The position numbers and the translations under genes are program-made. The notes beneath the pieces were generated by a model that saw nothing but the letters and a program-made list of their open reading frames with translations, made no database searches and was not told where the DNA came from. This document shows positions 59,019 to 64,000 of a stretch of DNA of 64,000 bases, piece after piece. The DNA is from Anaerolineae bacterium (GTDB taxonomy: Bacteria; Chloroflexota; Anaerolineae; B4-G1; SLSP01): contig JAPKMR010000011.1 in NCBI GenBank assembly GCA_026645815.1, positions 35,486 through 99,485 on the forward strand. Reading direction: 5' to 3'. Position 1 is the first letter of the stretch. Every line of letters starts with the position of its first letter.

Positions 59019-60545
59019 ATGCAACGCCAGTTAGAAGGACAAAGGCTAGGCAAATACCAAATCCTCAACCCCTTGGGGCGCGGAGGTATGGCGCGGGTCT
59101 ATCGCGCCTACCACGCCCAACTGGATCGCTACGTTGCTATCAAGGTGTTGCGCTCCGATTTGGTGGATGAGGGCGACTTCCTGGAGCGATTCCAGAGGGA
59201 AGCGCGAGCAGTTGCCAACCTGCGTCATCCGAACATCGTCCAGGTTTACGATTTCGATGTGGAAATCACCGGCGACGATGCCCTCACCTATATGGTGATG
59301 GAATTACTAGAGGGAGATACACTTAAAAGCCGCTTGCAAGCCTATCAAGCACGGAACGAGCGCATGCCCCTGGAGGAAAGCTTACGGGTGTTATTGGACG
59401 TTCTCAGCGGACTGGGTTACGCCCACGCCGAAGGTGTCATCCATCGAGATATCAAACCCGCCAACATCCTGCTCACCCGGCGTGGTCAGGCCGTGCTAGG
59501 AGATTTCGGCATCGCACAGATTGTGGGGGGAACGCGACACACGGCAGTGGATGCCCTGCTCGGCACGGTGGCCTATGTGGCCCCAGAGCAGGCGCTTGAA
59601 GGTCGCAGCGATCCGCGCAGCGATCTCTATTCCATCGGTGTGGTGCTCTACGAGATGCTGAACCAACGCCCCCCCTTCGACGCCGATACCCCGCTGGCAG
59701 TGCTGCTACGTCATGTCAACGACCCGCTGCCACTTCCGGGAGACGCGACCATCCCACAACCGCTGGAACGGGTACTGCTCAAAACGCTCTCCAAGCACCC
59801 CGAAGAACGTTATCAGAGCGCTGCCGAGCTAGCCGAAGCCTTGCGCCATGTCGCACAGGAATTAGAGCTGGTTCTGCCAGAACAGCTGCCGCCACCGCTC
59901 ACCTTCACCACGGCAGAGGCGCCCGCAGAGGATGTGGTCGTCTATTCCGGCGCCGCCCGTGCCCAAGTCACCGACACTGGCTTTGCAGATGATGACACAA
60001 ATGTGACAGTCGTTCCATCAACGGCGCTGGAACTGGCACAGGCAAATGCCCTCACCCCGCGCGGAACTTTCGCGCTGAACGTGCACGGCAAAACAATCTA
60101 TCTGCCGGTGAAAGGTGAAGCGGGGAGCATCATTGCTGCTAGCGTTTTTGCACCGGCATGGAACTTGCTGGGGATCATGGCGGCAGGAATCACGGAAAGG
60201 CCGCTTTTCACCCATGGTTGGCCCGTAGAGCTCTTTCTTGCTGGCATAATTCTCAGTGCCATCACATGGGTGACCCAATCCATCTGGCTTTTGATTCCGA
60301 CGCTGCTCGTGTTGGGAAATGGCGTACTCTTCAGCTATTACACGCTAACCGGAAACTGGGAACAATGGTCCTTCTTGTGGCCTCTGGAACTTTTCATTAC
60401 CGGAGGCGCAATTAGCGCGACCTTCATACTGGCGCGACTGCGCGGGGCAAGCCGCGAAAACACAGGACTGTTAGGATTCAACCTCGGGGCGCTAAGTCTG
60501 GTGGCGGCGCTCGTCATCAGCGCAGCGGCATTAATCAAATGGTGA
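59019..60545 (+). CDS. Membrane-anchored Ser/Thr protein kinase
   Basis: LGRGGMARVYRAYH, VIHRDIKPANILL, LGDFGIAQ, C-terminal TM helices. Confidence 0.93.
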   Translation: MQRQLEGQRLGKYQILNPLGRGGMARVYRAYHAQLDRYVAIKVLRSDLVDEGDFLERFQREARAVANLRHPNIVQVYDFDVEITGDDALTYMVMELLEGDTLKSRLQAYQARNERMPLEESLRVLLDVLSGLGYAHAEGVIHRDIKPANILLTRRGQAVLGDFGIAQIVGGTRHTAVDALLGTVAYVAPEQALEGRSDPRSDLYSIGVVLYEMLNQRPPFDADTPLAVLLRHVNDPLPLPGDATIPQPLERVLLKTLSKHPEERYQSAAELAEALRHVAQELELVLPEQLPPPLTFTTAEAPAEDVVVYSGAARAQVTDTGFADDDTNVTVVPSTALELAQANALTPRGTFALNVHGKTIYLPVKGEAGSIIAASVFAPAWNLLGIMAAGITERPLFTHGWPVELFLAGIILSAITWVTQSIWLLIPTLLVLGNGVLFSYYTLTGNWEQWSFLWPLELFITGGAISATFILARLRGASRENTGLLGFNLGALSLVAALVISAAALIKW

Positions 60546-60636
60546 ACCATGCCAATTCGAATCACTCAGGCATGAAATCATCACTAAGTCGAGTCGAAAA
60601 TACCACTAAAACGAAATACATTTCAAGGAGCTGACA

Positions 60637-61377
60637 ATGCGACGGTTATCTTCAACACTTATAGGATTGTTGCTTATTATGCTTGGCATTTTTGGGATAG
60701 CTTGGAGAATGGATGTTCCAGGCGGCGCCCTCACAACCTTGCGTCTGGGAATACTGCGGCTATGGCCCGTGCTAGTATTCATTGTTGGCGCATTCTTTGT
60801 GCTGCCGCCACTATTCATGCGGGATAGGCCCGGCCTGAGCGGACTTTTCATCCCCGGCATTCCGATTCTGGTCACAGGGGGGGTGCTCCTGCTGGCGAGC
60901 CTGACCAATCGTTGGGGCTTTATCTGGGGTCATTTCTGGCCGCTGGAAATTCTCGCCGTGGCGCTGGCGTTCCTGCTGATGGCGCTGTTCTTACGGGAAA
61001 TCGGGCTGACTTTCCCGGCGGTGATTCTAGCCTTCAATGGCCTGGCACTGCAATTCACAGCTCTGACCGGTTGGTGGGAAGCATGGGCAGTGCTGTGGGT
61101 TATTGAACCGCTGGCAGTGGGCGTAGCGCTCCTGGTACTGTATTTCAAACTTCGAAGGCGCGGTTTGCTCATCGCGGGCTTAATTCTATGCGGCATAACC
61201 GTCCTCGGCGTATTGCTAATGAGCCTGATTCTGGCAAATCGCTGGTGGATGCTGGGATTATTCGGTCCGGCACTGTTGGTGCTCCTGGGCGGATTCTTCA
61301 TTATCCGCGCGTTGCAGGCAGGCAAGGAAGCCCCAGTAGCGCCGATTGTCTCAGAAGCGCCGGCAGAAGCCGGGTAG
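60637..61377 (+). CDS. Multi-pass membrane protein (LiaI/LiaF/DUF5668-like)
   Basis: Hydrophobic helices MRRLSSTLIGLLLIMLGIFGIAW..., LWPVLVFIVGAFFVLPPL. Confidence 0.7.
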   Translation: MRRLSSTLIGLLLIMLGIFGIAWRMDVPGGALTTLRLGILRLWPVLVFIVGAFFVLPPLFMRDRPGLSGLFIPGIPILVTGGVLLLASLTNRWGFIWGHFWPLEILAVALAFLLMALFLREIGLTFPAVILAFNGLALQFTALTGWWEAWAVLWVIEPLAVGVALLVLYFKLRRRGLLIAGLILCGITVLGVLLMSLILANRWWMLGLFGPALLVLLGGFFIIRALQAGKEAPVAPIVSEAPAEAG

Positions 61378-61474
61378 CCTTCAGGGATTGCTCCTGGCGC
61401 CTGAAGTTCAGGTTAGGATGTAGGGAGGGTGCAGCACGCTTTGCTGTACCCTCCCTAACTTTTGGACACTGCAA

Positions 61475-62461
61475 TCAGGGGTGAATCTGCCCCACAGTCG
61501 CCAGGATACGATCAAAGAGCGCATTCATCGCCGGGTCCACAACCCGTCGTTCGGGAGCAGCATCATGCCAGGCAATAACCTCACGCGCTCCCTGAGCGAA
61601 GGGAATCGTCGCCGCATAATCCGGCACGTAACGCCGTAATTTGCTGTTATCGAAGATGACGCTGTGCGATTTATCCCCCAACAGCGAGGTCCCCCACTCA
61701 GCATCGAAAGCCGCGAGCGTTTCAGAAGCCACATGCACCAATTGTGGTTCCACACCCGCAGCGCGCCCCAACCAGAGGAAAATCTCGTTCCAGGTCAGCA
61801 CCTCATCACTGGTGATGTGAAAAGTTTCACCAAGTGTCCGGTGATTTCCCAGCAAGCCCACAAAGCCGCGGGCGAAATCCTCATGATGTGTCAGCACCCA
61901 TAACGATGTTCCATCCCCATGAACAATGACCGGTTGCCCACGCCGCATCCGGTCAATGACCGTGTAACGGCCATACATCGGCAATTTGGTGGCATCATAG
62001 GTGTGTGAAGGGCGCACAAGCGTCACCGGGAACCCCTCATCGCGAAACGCACGCATCAGCCGCTCCTCACAGGCAATCTTTGCCCTGGAGTAAGCCCAGT
62101 GGGGATTCCCCAACGGCGCAGATTCCAGAATCGGCAGGGCCGCAGGTTTGAGATACGCCGATGCCGTACTGATGAAGATATATTGTCCCACACGTCCGCT
62201 AAAGAGTGATAGGTCAGTTTCCACGTGCTCTGGCGTATAAGCAATCCAGTCAACCACAACATCGAAAGTTGTCGAGCCGAGTGCCTCCACCACCGATCCC
62301 GGGTCACGGATATCCGCATGAATCACCTCCGCGCCCGGCGGGATGGGACGTTGTGACTGCCCGCGATTCAGCAAGGTGAGCTTCATGCCCTGCGCTAATG
62401 CCAACCGCGAACACGCGGAGCTGATAACCCCTGTTCCACCGATAAAGAGTACGCGCATCAT
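61475..62461 (-). CDS. NAD-dependent epimerase/dehydratase (SDR extended)
   Basis: MMRVLFIGGTGVISSACSRLAL (GxxGxxG-like), Y-x3-K: YSRAK. Tabulated start 62518. Confidence 0.88.
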   Translation of the reverse strand: MMRVLFIGGTGVISSACSRLALAQGMKLTLLNRGQSQRPIPPGAEVIHADIRDPGSVVEALGSTTFDVVVDWIAYTPEHVETDLSLFSGRVGQYIFISTASAYLKPAALPILESAPLGNPHWAYSRAKIACEERLMRAFRDEGFPVTLVRPSHTYDATKLPMYGRYTVIDRMRRGQPVIVHGDGTSLWVLTHHEDFARGFVGLLGNHRTLGETFHITSDEVLTWNEIFLWLGRAAGVEPQLVHVASETLAAFDAEWGTSLLGDKSHSVIFDNSKLRRYVPDYAATIPFAQGAREVIAWHDAAPERRVVDPAMNALFDRILATVGQIHP

Positions 62462-62585
62462 AGCACCTCCCCAGATATCATTCCCCACACTCTCACAGTC
62501 TGCTCTTTTTACCCTCATACTGGGCGCCTGTCAAATAGAGCTTTCCCGGTAACTGTTCAGCGTTACCCCGCTTGCCGCCATAAGA

Positions 62586-62673
62586 GCGGCTGAAGCCGCG
62601 GTTTTAGGGGTGATTTTCGATGCCGCGCGCAGCGCGGCATCGAAAATCACCCTCTTTAACGGACTTTAGTCCG
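62586..62673. repeat. Triple-palindrome intergenic element
   Basis: GCGGCTGAAGCCGC; GGGTGATTTTCGATGCCGCGC-GCA-GCGCGGCATCGAAAATCACCC (21-bp perfect stem); CGGACTTTAGTCCG. Confidence 0.75.
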
Positions 62674-62719
62674 CAGTGTATGTCGTGCGATGGAAGTCTG
62701 AACAATTACCTTTCCCGGA

Positions 62720-62953
62720 GGGTATAGGACAAATTATTGGAGAGTTCAAAGGTTGGCTTGTTGAGACAATGCGTTTAGATACTTTGGTGCGCCCAAGAGG
62801 CGCAGAGGTAAGTTTTTTGTGATTTTGGTGAACGGGGCGCATCCCCGTTCACCAAAATCACACCTGCAGAAAGAAGATGCAGAGAAATGATCGCTGATGA
62901 AGGCCATTTACAAGATGGCGGTCTTGTTTTCACTAATATTCTGTCGTATACCC
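62720..62953. mobile_element. MITE-like element, copy B
   Basis: TIRs GGGTATAGGACAAATTATTGG / CTAATATTCTGTCGTATACCC; internal sequence homologous to copy A; central 19-bp hairpin. Confidence 0.82.
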
Positions 62954-63127
62954 TTTCTCGATTCCGACGTATCCTTCCACGCTCATAGGGGTTATAGAGA
63001 GCATGTGCATGATGCGGTTATACCAGGAGGTGTTCCTTCAGCCAATTGATAGGTTCCGGATAGGCTATCCAAAACAAGACCGGGTATGCTAGGAATGATT
63101 TCAGAATCCTGAAAGTTGAGGTAAACG

Positions 63128-63829
63128 ATGATGAAGACATTGCTGTATTTGCTCATGTGGCCCTTCTTGCACCTCTACTCCTGGTTACTGCTCAAACTCA
63201 ACATCCGCCACGGGGGACCTCTTCCCCGTAGTCCGCAGATTTTAGTCGCCAATCACCCTACCACCGTTGACCCTTTCTTCGTCGCCTGGTTGGCCAAAGG
63301 CCCTTCGTGCATTCTGATCACTGAACACGCCTTCAAAGTGCCGCTGTTTGGCGCCTACCTCCGGCGCGCGGGACATATCCCTGTAGCGATAGATAATGGC
63401 AGAGCCGCTTTCACCGCAGCCGTCGCGGCTATCAAAGCCGGTCGCAAAGTCATCATTTTCCCCGAAGGCGACCTCAGCCCACGCGAGGGCTTTTGCAAAG
63501 CGCATTCCGGCGCTGCCCGGCTGGCATTGCTCACCGGCGCCCCCGTCATCCCCGTGGGCATCGCCCTACCCTGGGAAGGCATGCGTTTCCGCAAAGAGAC
63601 TTTCGGCACAGAGACAGTCACCAGCCGTTGGCCCGTACGCACCTCCTATGCAATGACGATGGGATGCGCCCTCCACTTCAGTGGCGATGCTGATGATCGC
63701 GCACAAGTCGCCGCCGTGACCGATACCATTATGCAACACATCGCAGCGCTGGTGCAGCAGAGCCGACTACGGTTGCGCCCAGAGCACAGGCACGGATTTG
63801 CGCCCATCGCAGCAGATTTGGCGGGATAG
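63128..63829 (+). CDS. 1-acyl-glycerol-3-phosphate acyltransferase (PlsC-like)
   Basis: NHPTTVDPFF (HX4D), FPEGDLSP, GAPVIPVGIALPWEG. Confidence 0.88.
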   Translation: MMKTLLYLLMWPFLHLYSWLLLKLNIRHGGPLPRSPQILVANHPTTVDPFFVAWLAKGPSCILITEHAFKVPLFGAYLRRAGHIPVAIDNGRAAFTAAVAAIKAGRKVIIFPEGDLSPREGFCKAHSGAARLALLTGAPVIPVGIALPWEGMRFRKETFGTETVTSRWPVRTSYAMTMGCALHFSGDADDRAQVAAVTDTIMQHIAALVQQSRLRLRPEHRHGFAPIAADLAG

Positions 63830-64000
63830 AGTATCCCTCTAAAGCGCGCCCCGGTGCCAACAAGATTCTCAATTTTCCGCGAGGTCGTTATAACGGATAG
63901 TCTCCCTGTTAAGCGTTGTTGACGTTTGGTACAGGTAGCATTGTCAATAGTTCTTTAACAGTCCAAATACGATCGGTCAGCTTGGCCACCATGGCTGGCG

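Noticed and set aside
29044-63025. Similar stretches GGGGAGCACATGCATGATGCACCTATAC (29051) and AGAGAGCATGTGCATGATGCGGTTATAC (62996) near both MITE copies
   Set aside because: Exact identity is only TGCATGATGC plus short blocks and the offset from the MITE differs (upstream of A, downstream of B); not enough to call a repeat or operator without more copies.
63830-64000. Possible tRNA or coding start at window end
   Set aside because: No cloverleaf or convincing ORF visible in the remaining 170 bp.

Overview
The window looks like a GC-rich bacterial chromosome segment, probably Chloroflexota (inferred from gene style, not tested). No rRNA, tRNA or CRISPR array was recognised. In order it contains: (i) the 3' end of a GVYG-repeat secreted protein and several small secreted proteins; (ii) a giant SARP/BTAD-Ser/Thr kinase-nSTAND NTPase-WD40 gene split by one in-frame TAG; (iii) a two-component system and a Nudix gene abutted by an IS3-family element with an A9 orfA/orfB junction; (iv) a C25 (gingipain-like) protease with six DUF11-type repeats and a SpaA/Cna-B-like repeat protein ending in LysM; (v) two complete Opp/Dpp-type ABC operons flanking a CE7-type esterase, a GH65 phosphorylase-like gene and an unusual GntR HTH-ABC solute-binding-domain fusion; (vi) a cNMP-binding protein next to three large class III cyclase-AAA-TPR paralogs that share active-site substitutions, plus a Glu/Leu dehydrogenase; (vii) a deaminase, an S10 peptidase, an FHA-winged-helix regulator near a Ser/Thr kinase, an epimerase and an acyltransferase. 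Between genes there are two copies of a MITE-like element (one with a perfect 9-bp target duplication), a ~98-bp tandem palindromic repeat, and several long hairpins. The strongest leads are the MITE family with a compensatory hairpin substitution, the GntR-SBP fusion, the amber-interrupted giant signalling gene, and the three cyclase paralogs with K->Q and N->T/A changes beside a cNMP-binding protein.
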